64,000 bases of DNA. Source: Actinomyces sp. oral taxon 170 str. F0386. Lineage in GTDB: Bacteria; Actinomycetota; Actinomycetes; Actinomycetales; Actinomycetaceae. Below the pieces are notes generated by a model that was not told the origin of the DNA, made no database searches, and saw nothing but the letters and a program-made list of their open reading frames with translations. The stretch covers positions 1,280 through 65,279 of the forward strand of contig NZ_GL882536.1 in assembly GCF_000195595.1 (NCBI RefSeq), given 5' to 3'. The stretch's first letter is position 1. Every line of letters begins with the position of its first letter. Made by a program: the position numbers and the translations under genes. Below, one piece after another: positions 53,962 to 64,000 of the stretch.

Positions 53962-53990
53962 AAGTTAGCAGAGGTATCCGTCGGAGGCAA
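53962..53990 (-). promoter_or_regulatory. promoter of the tRNA-Gly/tRNA-Val operon
   Basis: On the minus strand TTGCCT (53990-53985), a 17-nt spacer and TAACTT (53967-53962) place the transcription start about 20 nt before tRNA-Gly. Confidence 0.65.
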
Positions 53991-54199
53991 AACTGGTCCG
54001 ACCTCGATCCTTCATGAGGTGTCTCACGCTCCAGCCAGCTCCTCTCACGACCATAGGAGGCGCAGAGGACATGGGGCGACGCGAGGTGACATGAGGATGG
54101 CTCGGCAGGGGCGGGGCGGGCCCTGTGCGGCGGTTCGACGTGACATGTCTTTCTCCCACACGCCTGTCTTCACACTTCAGTCGTGGCAGGGTAGTCCCC

Positions 54200-56407
<2,208 letters not shown>

Positions 56408-56493
56408 GAACCCGAGGCAGGCCGACGCACAACCGAACACGCACAGGCAACAGCGCACCGCCCGACGTAGACCAGACGAGCTCAGGAAGTCAC

Positions 56494-59130
56494 ATGACCG
56501 ACGCAGTGGACGCAGCAGTGGATAAGGCCGGTTCGGCGGATTCTGCGGAGATACCCGCATATGCCCCCTGGTCGGGGCACGTGCCGGCGCCCGAGCACCG
56601 CACGCCAGTGACCACCTACCGCCTCCAGCTGGGAGCAGGCCTCACCTTCGCCGACGCCAAGGCCCTGGTTCCATACCTGGCCGATCTCGGGGTCACCGAC
56701 CTCTACCTCTCCCCGGTGCTGACGGCCGCGCCGGGCTCTACACACGGCTACGACGTCGTCGACCACCGCCGGATCTCCGCCGTCATGGGCGGACGCGACC
56801 AGCTGGAGTCCCTGTCCGCCGAGGCTCGGACTCATGGAATGGGCATCGTGGTGGACATCGTCCCCAACCATATGGCGGTCCCGACCCCAGGCTGGCACAA
56901 CCTGCCCCTGTGGTCGGTACTGCGCGAGGGCCCGGACTCCCCCTACGCCGCCTGGTTCGACCTCTCCCTGGACGAGCCCATCCTCATGCCGATCCTGGGC
57001 AAGCGCATCGGCGCGGTCCTGGCCGACGAGGAGCTCACCCTGGAGCAGACGGTGGTTCCGGGGCAGGAGGACCTGGGTGAGCAGTGGGTACTGCGCTACT
57101 ACGACCATGCCTTTCCCGTCGCGCAGGGGACCGAGTCCCTGCCGATGCACGTCCTCGTCGAGCGCCAGCACTACCGGCTGGCCTACTGGAAGGTCGGCGA
57201 CGAGGAGATCAACTACCGGCGGTTCTTCGACGTGGGCACCCTGGCCGCGATCCGGGTGGAGGATCCCGATGTCTTCGCCGGCAGCCACTCCCTCATCCTG
57301 GAGCTCATGCAGGCCGGGGTCATCGGCGCCCTGCGGGTCGATCATCCCGACGGTCTGGCCGACCCCGGTGGCTACCTCACTCAGCTGGCCGACGCCACCG
57401 ACGGAGCGTGGATCGCTGCGGAGAAGATCCTGGCGCCCGATGAGTCCCTGCCCACCTCATGGCCGGTGGCCGGAACCACCGGGTACGACGCCGCCTGGAG
57501 GATCGACCAGCTCCAGGTCGACCCCGCCGGCGCCGCCAGGCTGGGCGGGCTCATGCAAGAGCTCACCGGGGACGCGCCGGTGGACTACGACCGCATCGTG
57601 GAGGAGGCCAAGCGCGAGGTGATCGCCGGGTCGCTGGCCTCGGAGGTCGATCGTCTGGCCCGTGTTCTGGACTCTTTGACCTCCCAGGACGTCCGCCTGC
57701 GCGACCACACCCTGCGTGACCTGAGGGCCTGCGTCGTCGAGCTGCTCGTGGCCGCCGACCAGTACCGGGTCTACGTCGTACCGGGCACGCCTCCCAGCCC
57801 TGAGACGGCCGCCGTCCTTTACGCCGACGCCGAACGCGCCCGTCAGCGTCTTGAGCCGGACCAGGGTGAGACCCTCGACCTGGTAGTCGCCATTCTTCTG
57901 GGAGAACCAGTCGGGTCGGAGGGGTTGTCGGAGTCCTCAGAACGGGCCGAGGCCGTCATCCGCTTCCAGCAGGTGTGTGGGGCCGTTACCGCCAAGGGAG
58001 TGGAGGACACTGCCTTCTACCGCTGGACCCACCTGACCAGTCTCACCGAGGTGGGTGGTAACCCGGTCGGTTTCGCGCTGAGTGCCGACGAAGCCCACGC
58101 CTGGGCCGACCGGGTCCAGAACACCTGGCCCGACACGATGGTCACCTCCACGACCCATGACACCAAGCGCGGTGAGGACGTGCGCGCACGTTTGGACGTC
58201 CTGGCCTCCTACGCCGACGAGTGGAGCGACCTCGTCCACCGTCTACGAGCCATGACCGTCCAGGCCCGCCCTCTGGACCTCGACGGACGCAGCGAGAACC
58301 TGTTGTGGCAGACCCTGTGGGGCACGTGGATGCCCGACAGCGATGACCCGATGACCCCCGAGCGACTGAGCGCCTATCTCATCAAGGCCTCCCGGGAGCA
58401 GAAGTTCTGGACCACCTGGACCGCCCCGGACCTGGCCCGCGAGCAGGCCCTGACCGACTACGCCGCTCATCTGCTCAGCAATGCGGAGGTCGCGCGCGAG
58501 CTGGAGGACTTCGCGGTTCTGACGGCCAAGGCCGCACGCACCGCGATTCTCGCCAACAAGGCGCTGACCCTGACTTGGATAGGAGTCAGCGACATCTACC
58601 AGGGCAGCGAGACCACCCGTTCCTCCCTGGTCGACCCCGACAACCGCCGCCCGGTCGACTACACCGGGCCCGGTGGGCTCATCAGTCTCCTGGAGCGCCT
58701 CGACTCCGGTGCCACCCCGCGCAACCTCGACGAGGACAAGCTCTTCCTCACCTCGCGTCTGGCGCGCCTTCGCGCCTCAAGGCCCGACACCTTCGTCGGT
58801 CCCCGCTCGGGCTACCGGACGATCCCGGTGACGACCTCTTTCGCCTTCGCCTACGCCCGCCTGCTTGATGAGGTCCCCGATGTCGTCGTCATCATCAGGC
58901 GCCTGTCCAAGCGTCTTGAGCAGCTGGGCGGCTGGCGTGAGGAGAGCGTCGTCCTACCCGAGGGAGCATGGGAGGACGTCCTGCACGGCGGCACCGTGAA
59001 GGGCGGCAACCAGCCCCTGGCCGAGGTGGTCGGGGACGCACCGGTCGTCGTCCTGGCCAAGATCGTCTCTCAGCCCTCCACGACCGAGGCCGACCGTCCC
59101 GACCAGAACGCCCAGGAGGTCACCCCGTGA
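56494..59130 (+). CDS. treY: maltooligosyl trehalose synthase
   Basis: An 878-residue GH13 enzyme. The start is the ATG after an AGGAAG-type site. Conserved parts are TTYRLQLGAGLTFADAKALVPYLADLGVTDLYLSPVLTAAPGSTHGYDVVDH, IVVDIVPNHMAV, GALRVDHPDGLADPGGYL (nucleophile Asp) and WIAAEKILAPDE (Glu). The late motifs AKGVEDTAFYRW and TSTTHDTKRGEDVRAR are TreY-specific. It turns the reducing end of maltodextrin into a trehalose unit. It lies 86 nt after glgX and overlaps treZ by 4 nt. Confidence 0.96.
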   Translation: MTDAVDAAVDKAGSADSAEIPAYAPWSGHVPAPEHRTPVTTYRLQLGAGLTFADAKALVPYLADLGVTDLYLSPVLTAAPGSTHGYDVVDHRRISAVMGGRDQLESLSAEARTHGMGIVVDIVPNHMAVPTPGWHNLPLWSVLREGPDSPYAAWFDLSLDEPILMPILGKRIGAVLADEELTLEQTVVPGQEDLGEQWVLRYYDHAFPVAQGTESLPMHVLVERQHYRLAYWKVGDEEINYRRFFDVGTLAAIRVEDPDVFAGSHSLILELMQAGVIGALRVDHPDGLADPGGYLTQLADATDGAWIAAEKILAPDESLPTSWPVAGTTGYDAAWRIDQLQVDPAGAARLGGLMQELTGDAPVDYDRIVEEAKREVIAGSLASEVDRLARVLDSLTSQDVRLRDHTLRDLRACVVELLVAADQYRVYVVPGTPPSPETAAVLYADAERARQRLEPDQGETLDLVVAILLGEPVGSEGLSESSERAEAVIRFQQVCGAVTAKGVEDTAFYRWTHLTSLTEVGGNPVGFALSADEAHAWADRVQNTWPDTMVTSTTHDTKRGEDVRARLDVLASYADEWSDLVHRLRAMTVQARPLDLDGRSENLLWQTLWGTWMPDSDDPMTPERLSAYLIKASREQKFWTTWTAPDLAREQALTDYAAHLLSNAEVARELEDFAVLTAKAARTAILANKALTLTWIGVSDIYQGSETTRSSLVDPDNRRPVDYTGPGGLISLLERLDSGATPRNLDEDKLFLTSRLARLRASRPDTFVGPRSGYRTIPVTTSFAFAYARLLDEVPDVVVIIRRLSKRLEQLGGWREESVVLPEGAWEDVLHGGTVKGGNQPLAEVVGDAPVVVLAKIVSQPSTTEADRPDQNAQEVTP

Positions 59131-60914
59131 GCCCGACGCGCCGGACCTGGACCTCCCCCGCGCTTCCCGTAGGACCACGGGTACCAGTGTGGGCCCCCGA
59201 CGCGCACACGGTCGAGCTGCACCTGCCGGGTGAGGAGCGTCTCGTCGACATGGTCCCGGTACCGGGCGGCTGGTGGACCGCTCCTTTCGACCTGGAGCCC
59301 GGCACCGACTACGCCTACCGCGTGGACGGCTCACCGAACCGTCCAGACCCTCGCAGCGCCCTGCAGCCCGACGGCGTCCACGGCCACTCGCGCACCGTGG
59401 ACCCGGCCACCTGGCAGTGGACCGACCAGGACTGGGAGGGCAAGGACCTGCGAGGTTCGGTCATCTACGAGCTGCATGTGGGCACCTTCACCCCCGAGGG
59501 CACCCTGGACGCCGCCATCTCACGCCTGGACCACCTGGCCGAGCTGGGGGTCGATATCATCGAGCTCATGCCGCTGGCGGCATTTCCCGGCAAAACCGGC
59601 TGGGGCTATGACGGAGTGGCCCTGTGGGCCGTCCATGAGACCTACGGCGGCCCCGAGGCACTGGCCCGATTCGTCGACGCCGCCCACAGCACCGGTATTG
59701 GCGTGTGTCTCGACGTCGTCTACAACCACCTGGGCCCGTCGGGCAACTACCTCAGTGTCTTCGGCCCCTACTTCACCCAGGCGCACCATACGCCCTGGGG
59801 CGAGGCCGTCAACTACGACCACGACGGCAGCCAGCAGGTGCGCGCCTTCGTCATCGACTCCGCCCTGCGATGGCTGCGTGACTTCCACGTCGACGCCCTG
59901 CGCCTGGACGCCATCCACGAGATCAAGGACGACGCCGCGGCCGCCGACCCGCCCCAGCCGCACGTCCTGGCCGAGCTCTCCGACGCCGTGGCAGCGCTGT
60001 CCGCCGAGCTCTGCCGCCCCCTGAGCCTGGTGGCGGAGGCCGACCTCAACGACGTCGGCGTCATCACCCCCACCGACGAGCAGCCGCCGGCCAAGGCTCC
60101 GAGCCTGGGCATGACCGCCCAGTGGGCAGACGACGTCCACCACGCCCTGCACGCCCGTCTCACCGGCGAGACCCAGGGCTACTACGGAGACTTCGCCGAG
60201 GCCGGTGCCTGGGCCAAGGCCTACGGACGCGCCTTCCTCCACAACGGCACCTGGTCCACCTTCCGGGAGAGGAACTGGGGCGCGCCGGTGCCCGAGGACA
60301 CCGATCCCCGGCGCTTCGTCGTCTTCGGATCCGATCATGACCAGATCGGCAACCGTGCCGTCGGCGACCGCCCCTCCACCAGCCTCGACGACGCCACCCT
60401 GGCGGCCACCGCCGCTCTGGTTCTCCTGTCCCCCTATACGCCGATGCTCTTCATGGGCGAGGAGTGGGGAACGCGCACCCCCTTCCAGTTCTTCACGGAC
60501 CACGAGGAGGAGGACCTGGCCCGCAGCGTCAGTGAGGGCCGCGTCAGGGAGTTCGCCGGATTCGGCTGGGACGCCGACGAGATCCCCGACCCTCAGGCCG
60601 CCGAAACCGTCGACGCCTCGCGCCTGCGCTGGGATGAGCTGAACGAGGCCGAGCACATCCGCATGCTGGCCTGGTACCAGGCGCTGACCGCCCTGCGCCG
60701 CGATCTGACATGGTCCCAGCGCACCGCCTGGCCTCAGGTCGAGGATATCAACGGCGTGCTCACAGTGACCTACGAGGACATCGTCGTGGCGACCAACCTC
60801 TCCGGTCAGGAGCGTCCCGCTCCCGCCTTGACTACGGTGCTCCTGTCCTGGGACCCGGTCGATGACGCCGCACCGTCTCTGTCCTCCGGCCAGACGCTCA
60901 TCGCGCGGCGGTGA
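59127..60914 (+). CDS. treZ: maltooligosyltrehalose trehalohydrolase
   Basis: A 595-residue GH13 enzyme from the GTG at 59127, 7 nt after AGGAGG and overlapping the treY stop. An N-terminal CBM48 domain (VWAPDAHTVELHLPG) is followed by the barrel with VIYELHVGTFTPEGTLDAAI, VCLDVVYNHLGPSGNYL, DALRLDAIHEIKD (nucleophile Asp), SLVAEADLND (Glu) and FGSDHDQIGNRAVGDR. It releases trehalose from the TreY product. The last gene of the operon glgX-treY-treZ, it makes an osmoprotectant and stress sugar in the cytoplasm. Confidence 0.96.
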   Translation: MSPTRRTWTSPALPVGPRVPVWAPDAHTVELHLPGEERLVDMVPVPGGWWTAPFDLEPGTDYAYRVDGSPNRPDPRSALQPDGVHGHSRTVDPATWQWTDQDWEGKDLRGSVIYELHVGTFTPEGTLDAAISRLDHLAELGVDIIELMPLAAFPGKTGWGYDGVALWAVHETYGGPEALARFVDAAHSTGIGVCLDVVYNHLGPSGNYLSVFGPYFTQAHHTPWGEAVNYDHDGSQQVRAFVIDSALRWLRDFHVDALRLDAIHEIKDDAAAADPPQPHVLAELSDAVAALSAELCRPLSLVAEADLNDVGVITPTDEQPPAKAPSLGMTAQWADDVHHALHARLTGETQGYYGDFAEAGAWAKAYGRAFLHNGTWSTFRERNWGAPVPEDTDPRRFVVFGSDHDQIGNRAVGDRPSTSLDDATLAATAALVLLSPYTPMLFMGEEWGTRTPFQFFTDHEEEDLARSVSEGRVREFAGFGWDADEIPDPQAAETVDASRLRWDELNEAEHIRMLAWYQALTALRRDLTWSQRTAWPQVEDINGVLTVTYEDIVVATNLSGQERPAPALTTVLLSWDPVDDAAPSLSSGQTLIARR

Positions 60915-61058
60915 CGGGGCCCGCAGAAGGATGCACCGCGCACCGCCGCACCACGACTCAACCGATGCACATCCGTTCAGAAAGGCGGGCACCTCGTTGA
61001 CACAATGCAACCCTCCGCGCGGCGTGGCTTCATGTGCCCGCCGCGGTAGCGCACTAGC

Positions 61059-61664
61059 GTGGCATCCGTGACTGTCAATGGTAGGCCGCGCCAGAACGAG
61101 GCAGGTGCCATCCCCGAACGATTCGAGGAAGCGCTCCTGTCTCTTCGTGACGCGCCCCGCCCACGCGGGCTCCTCATGGAAGAGATTCCCGCGCCCAGGA
61201 AGCTGGCCCCCTACTCCGCCGCGCTGACGGCCGAGACCGTGGAGACCGTCGGAGCCACTCCCCTGGCCACCGGGCGCTTCGTCGTCCTGTACGACCCCAA
61301 CGGCCAGGACGCCTGGGACGGAGACTTCCGTGTCGTGATTCAGGCCCGCGCTCGTATCGACGACGAGGTCGGTATGGATCCCGTCTTCGAGTCCGCGGCC
61401 TGGAGCTGGCTCACCGACGGTCTCGAGGACTCCCGCGCCGGTTACCGGGCACTCGTGGGAACCGTCACCAGGGTCTTGTCGGAGACCTTTGGCGGACTGA
61501 CTCTCACTGACTCCTGTGCCCACGCGGAGATCCGAGCCTCCTGGTCCCCTACGACCGCCCAGCTCGGCCCCCACCTGACCGCCTGGCACGAGCTTCTCCT
61601 GGTCGCCTCCGGCCATGAACCGGCGGCGGTCCACCCTCTCACCCTCGCCGGAGTCGCCAGGTGA
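61059..61664 (+). CDS. DUF3000 domain protein
   Basis: A 201-residue protein of the actinobacterial DUF3000 family, which is regularly found just before the ribonuclease D gene. Typical parts are RFEEALLSLRDAPRPRGLLMEEIPAPRKLAPYSAALTAE, GRFVVLYDPNGQDAWDGDFRVV, ARIDDEVGMDPVFESAAWSWL and SCAHAEIRASWSPT. Function unknown; soluble. Start is GTG at 61059 or at 61068, which lies 7 nt after a TAGCGT box and could be leaderless. Its end overlaps rnd (GTGA). Confidence 0.88.
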   Translation: MASVTVNGRPRQNEAGAIPERFEEALLSLRDAPRPRGLLMEEIPAPRKLAPYSAALTAETVETVGATPLATGRFVVLYDPNGQDAWDGDFRVVIQARARIDDEVGMDPVFESAAWSWLTDGLEDSRAGYRALVGTVTRVLSETFGGLTLTDSCAHAEIRASWSPTTAQLGPHLTAWHELLLVASGHEPAAVHPLTLAGVAR

Positions 61665-62986
61665 CGACCCGCGCAACCGACACTCTCCGCCCAGCCGTTT
61701 CCTCGGCCGTGCCGCGCCCAGCCGTACCCCCCGGGACGACGGACCATCCCATCAGTCCTCACGATGTCGTCGCCTACCCGCGTCCCCGGGACGGGCTGCC
61801 GGAAGTCATCAGCACGCCCAGTCAGCTGAGCCGAGCCGCCCGGGACCTGGCCGCCGGGCAAGGCCCTGTGGCCGTGGACGCCGAGCGGGCCTCCGGCTTC
61901 CGCTACGGGCAGGACGCCTATCTCGTGCAGCTCAGACGCGACGGCGTTGGCACTCTCCTCATCGACCCGGTCACCTGCGGCCCCCTGACGACCGAGCTGG
62001 CCGCCGTCCTCGACGGCCCGGAGTGGATCCTTCACGCCGCCGACCAGGACATTCCCTGCCTGACCGCACTCGGCCTGAGGTCCGCCTCACTGTTCGACAC
62101 TGAGCTGGCCGCCCGGCTCCTGGGCCGCCAGCACGTGGGACTGGGCGCCGTCATCGAGGAGACCCTGGGACTGCGCCTGGCCAAGGACCACGCCGCAGCA
62201 GACTGGTCCACCAGGCCCCTGCCCGCCTCCTGGCTCATCTACGCCGCACTCGACGTCGAGCTTCTCATCGACCTGCGCGACGCCCTGGCCGCCGAGCTTG
62301 AGACAGACGGCAAGTCGCAGTGGGCCGCCCAGGAGTTCGAGCACGTACGGACCAGACCCGCCAGACCGGCCAAGATCGACCCGTGGCGCAAGACCCCACG
62401 AGCAGGAAGCGCCGTGCGCTCCCCCCGCTCGCTCGCCATCCTGCGCGAGCTGTGGCAGTCACGGGAGGAGCTGGCCGCCGAGCTCGACCGAACCCCCTCC
62501 AAGGTCCTGTCCCACCAGGCGCTGATCGCTGCTGCCGTGGCCCGGCCCCGCTCACGACGCAAGATGACCGGCCTCAAAGAATTCTCCTCCCGACAGGCGC
62601 GCCAGAACCAGGAGCGCTGGTGGCGGGCCATCGAACGCGCCCTGGAGCTACCCGACGACGAGCTGCCCTCCACTCGCGCCCCCATGGGCCCCGACGAGCT
62701 CCCCCACCCGCGCACCTGGCAGCGCCATCACGCAGAAGCCGCCAACCAGCTCAATCGCGTACGCGCAGCCGTCAGGCAGCGCGCCGAGGAGATCCGCGTC
62801 CCCCAGGAGCTGCTTCTGGCGCCGGGCTGCCAACGTCGTCTGGCCTGGGACCTCGGCGAGGAGATCGAGGCCGAGTGCACCCGGACTATGAGCACCCGGG
62901 AGATCAGTGAGCGCCTGGCTGCCATGGGCGCCAGGCCGTGGCAGATTGAGCAGGCCGCACCCGCCCTGGCGGCAGCACTGAGCTGA
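61661..62986 (+). CDS. rnd: ribonuclease D with HRDC domain
   Basis: A 441-residue protein with a DEDD 3'-5' exonuclease domain: VAVDAERASGFRYGQDAYLVQL (D73, E75), ILHAADQDIPCL (D128) and the third motif YAALDVELLIDL. An HRDC domain (AILRELWQSREELAAELDRTPSKVLSHQALI) and a second helical C-terminal domain (EAANQLNRVRAAVRQRAEEIRVPQELLLAP) follow. It trims the 3' ends of tRNA and other stable RNA. It starts with GTG overlapping the DUF3000 stop. Residues 1-45 are a Pro-rich extension. Confidence 0.95.
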   Translation: MTTRATDTLRPAVSSAVPRPAVPPGTTDHPISPHDVVAYPRPRDGLPEVISTPSQLSRAARDLAAGQGPVAVDAERASGFRYGQDAYLVQLRRDGVGTLLIDPVTCGPLTTELAAVLDGPEWILHAADQDIPCLTALGLRSASLFDTELAARLLGRQHVGLGAVIEETLGLRLAKDHAAADWSTRPLPASWLIYAALDVELLIDLRDALAAELETDGKSQWAAQEFEHVRTRPARPAKIDPWRKTPRAGSAVRSPRSLAILRELWQSREELAAELDRTPSKVLSHQALIAAAVARPRSRRKMTGLKEFSSRQARQNQERWWRAIERALELPDDELPSTRAPMGPDELPHPRTWQRHHAEAANQLNRVRAAVRQRAEEIRVPQELLLAPGCQRRLAWDLGEEIEAECTRTMSTREISERLAAMGARPWQIEQAAPALAAALS

Positions 62987-63010
62987 ACAGGCCAACAGTC
63001 TTCGAACATG

Positions 63011-63053
63011 CGACGGTGTGCCATCCACCTTGGCAGTGGATGGCACACCGTCG
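63011..63053. terminator. bidirectional terminator between rnd and pflA
   Basis: A perfect 18-bp stem (63011-63028 with 63036-63053) and a 7-nt loop lie between convergent genes. Confidence 0.8.
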
Positions 63054-63101
63054 TCTCTGTCTCCTCCGGTACCCGGCGGCCTCTGAGAGGCTCCGTGAGT
63101 C

Positions 63102-63977
63102 TCAGTGAACCTCAAAACCGTAGGAACGGAAGATCGCGCGAGTGGACTCCACGAGCTCCGGCTCCGGAGGCCTGGTGTCACGCAGCTGATACGTCAGGCC
63201 CAGAGCATCCCACTTATCGGTACCCATCTGATGGAAGGGCAGTACCTCAACGCGGCTGACCGAGCCCCAGCGCTCGATGATCCGAGCCACGTTGTGGACG
63301 TTCTCAGGATCGTCCGTCAGGTCTGGAACCAGAACGAACCGGGCCCAGATCTCGATCCCCTTGGCCGCCAGCCGATCGCCGAAGGTGATCGTCGGGGCCA
63401 GGGAGCGCCCCGTCACCCTCTTGTAGGTCTCCTCATCGCCGCTCTTGACATCGAGCAGGACCAGATCGATGTTGTCGAGCATCTCATCACTGGCATTGGC
63501 CCCCAGGAAACCGGAGGTGTCGATGCAGGTGTGGATGCCCATCTTCTTGGCACCGGACAGAAGCCTGCCCGCGAAGGCGGGCTGCATGAGAACCTCGCCG
63601 CCTGACAGCGTGATTCCGCCCTTGGACGCGCGGAACACTCCCCGGTAGCGGCGCATGCGGCGCAGAAGCTCCGAGGCCTCAACCGGCTCTCCGTCCTTCA
63701 TGAGGAAGGTGTCGGGATTGTGGCAGTACAGACACCGCAGGGGACATCCATTGAGGAAGACGGTCATCCGGGTACCGGGGCCGTCCACCGCGGTGACGAG
63801 TTCCCAGGAGTGGATCGAGCCCAGCTCGCCCGCCCGCATCCGCGCCAGGCGCTCAGAGCGCTGAAGATCCGTCAGCTCCTCGAGCCCGCCGATACCCGCC
63901 CCGCGCAAACGGGCGGCCGGGGCCAGGAAGTCCTGGTCCCGACCGCCGTCGCGCACGGTCGTCGTGGTCTGCGTCAT
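63102..63977 (-). CDS. pflA: pyruvate formate-lyase activating enzyme
   Basis: A 291-residue radical SAM enzyme. The iron-sulfur motif CPLRCLYC (C78, C82, C85; CX3CX2C) and the SAM motif GGITLSGGEVLMQP are present, with DTSGFLG and LVLLDVKSGDEETYKRVTG further on. It makes the glycyl radical of pyruvate formate-lyase under anaerobic conditions. The first 50 residues (including DLQRSERLARMRAGELGSIHS) are an extension over the E. coli enzyme, and no inner start is clearly better. pflB is probably upstream beyond the right edge. This indicates a fermenting, anaerobic or facultative lifestyle. Confidence 0.95.
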   Translation of the reverse strand: MTQTTTTVRDGGRDQDFLAPAARLRGAGIGGLEELTDLQRSERLARMRAGELGSIHSWELVTAVDGPGTRMTVFLNGCPLRCLYCHNPDTFLMKDGEPVEASELLRRMRRYRGVFRASKGGITLSGGEVLMQPAFAGRLLSGAKKMGIHTCIDTSGFLGANASDEMLDNIDLVLLDVKSGDEETYKRVTGRSLAPTITFGDRLAAKGIEIWARFVLVPDLTDDPENVHNVARIIERWGSVSRVEVLPFHQMGTDKWDALGLTYQLRDTRPPEPELVESTRAIFRSYGFEVH

Positions 63978-64000
63978 GGACCGCTCGCCGTGCTCCAGGG

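Noticed and set aside
59520-61676. 718-codon open frame opposite treZ and the DUF3000 gene
   Set aside because: It spans two real genes on the other strand and has no recognisable domain.

Overview
The window is about 64 kb of chromosome from a high-GC Gram-positive bacterium. It most likely comes from an Actinomyces-type actinomycete (genus level is inference). Three things point there: high-GC codon use throughout, LPXTG-like and Tat-like surface proteins, and a gene order that matches the well-known actinobacterial block rel-apt-secF-secD-yajC-ruvB-ruvA-ruvC-yebC-pdxT-pdxS ... pimA-acyltransferase-pgsA-HIT-thrS, with hisS, an MBL hydrolase and aspS nearby. I saw no transposase, prophage, rRNA or CRISPR array.

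Layout, left to right. 1-1430: the end of an unknown gene, then an SmtB-type repressor and a 20-cysteine metallothionein-like protein. 1470-8526 (minus): aspS, two membrane-anchored surface proteins, and a Tat-exported beta-propeller protein ending in an LARTG sorting signal. 8802-13922: an enterochelin-esterase-like hydrolase (minus), then (plus) a tiny leaderless polycysteine reading frame followed by a sulfonate-type ABC transporter operon. 14230-16788: a DEAD-box RNA helicase with a DbpA-like RNA-binding domain. 16893-24205 (minus): a DUF4097 protein, a ribbon-helix-helix protein with a helically phased operator array, a tandem pair of dynamin-like GTPases, hisS and an MBL-fold hydrolase. 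24294-30407: an accessory stretch with an ABC-F protein, a DUF349 protein, a MerR/TipAS regulator, a shortened AbiEi-like gene, and a lower-GC membrane protein gene that looks acquired.

30448-53485 (minus): the conserved housekeeping block. It carries rel, apt, secFD, yajC, ruvBA behind an SOS box, ruvC with an apparent CTG start, yebC, pdxT, a Nudix hydrolase, pdxS, a PrsW protease, a LemA-like protein, and pimA, acyltransferase and pgsA for phosphatidylinositol mannosides. HIT, thrS, a FemAB ligase and an ATP-grasp ligase follow; the last two are probably cell-wall bridge enzymes. 53740-53990: a two-tRNA operon (Gly, Val) with promoter and terminator. 54200-60914 (plus): treX(glgX)-treY-treZ, making trehalose from glycogen. 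61059-62986: a DUF3000 gene and ribonuclease D. 63102-63977 (minus): the pyruvate formate-lyase activase.

The most interesting items are: (a) the leaderless polycysteine ORF before the sulfonate-type transporter, which fits a cysteine-responsive attenuator; (b) the SmtB-like regulator fused by overlap to a tandem-repeat metallothionein-like protein, with a promoter that starts transcription at the start codon; (c) the phased TGACATCAT operator array of the ribbon-helix-helix gene; (d) the FemAB/ATP-grasp pair next to thrS; (e) the ruvC gene with no usual start codon. Several gene starts differ from the longest open frame because a better Shine-Dalgarno site or signal peptide lies downstream; the reasons are given in each entry.
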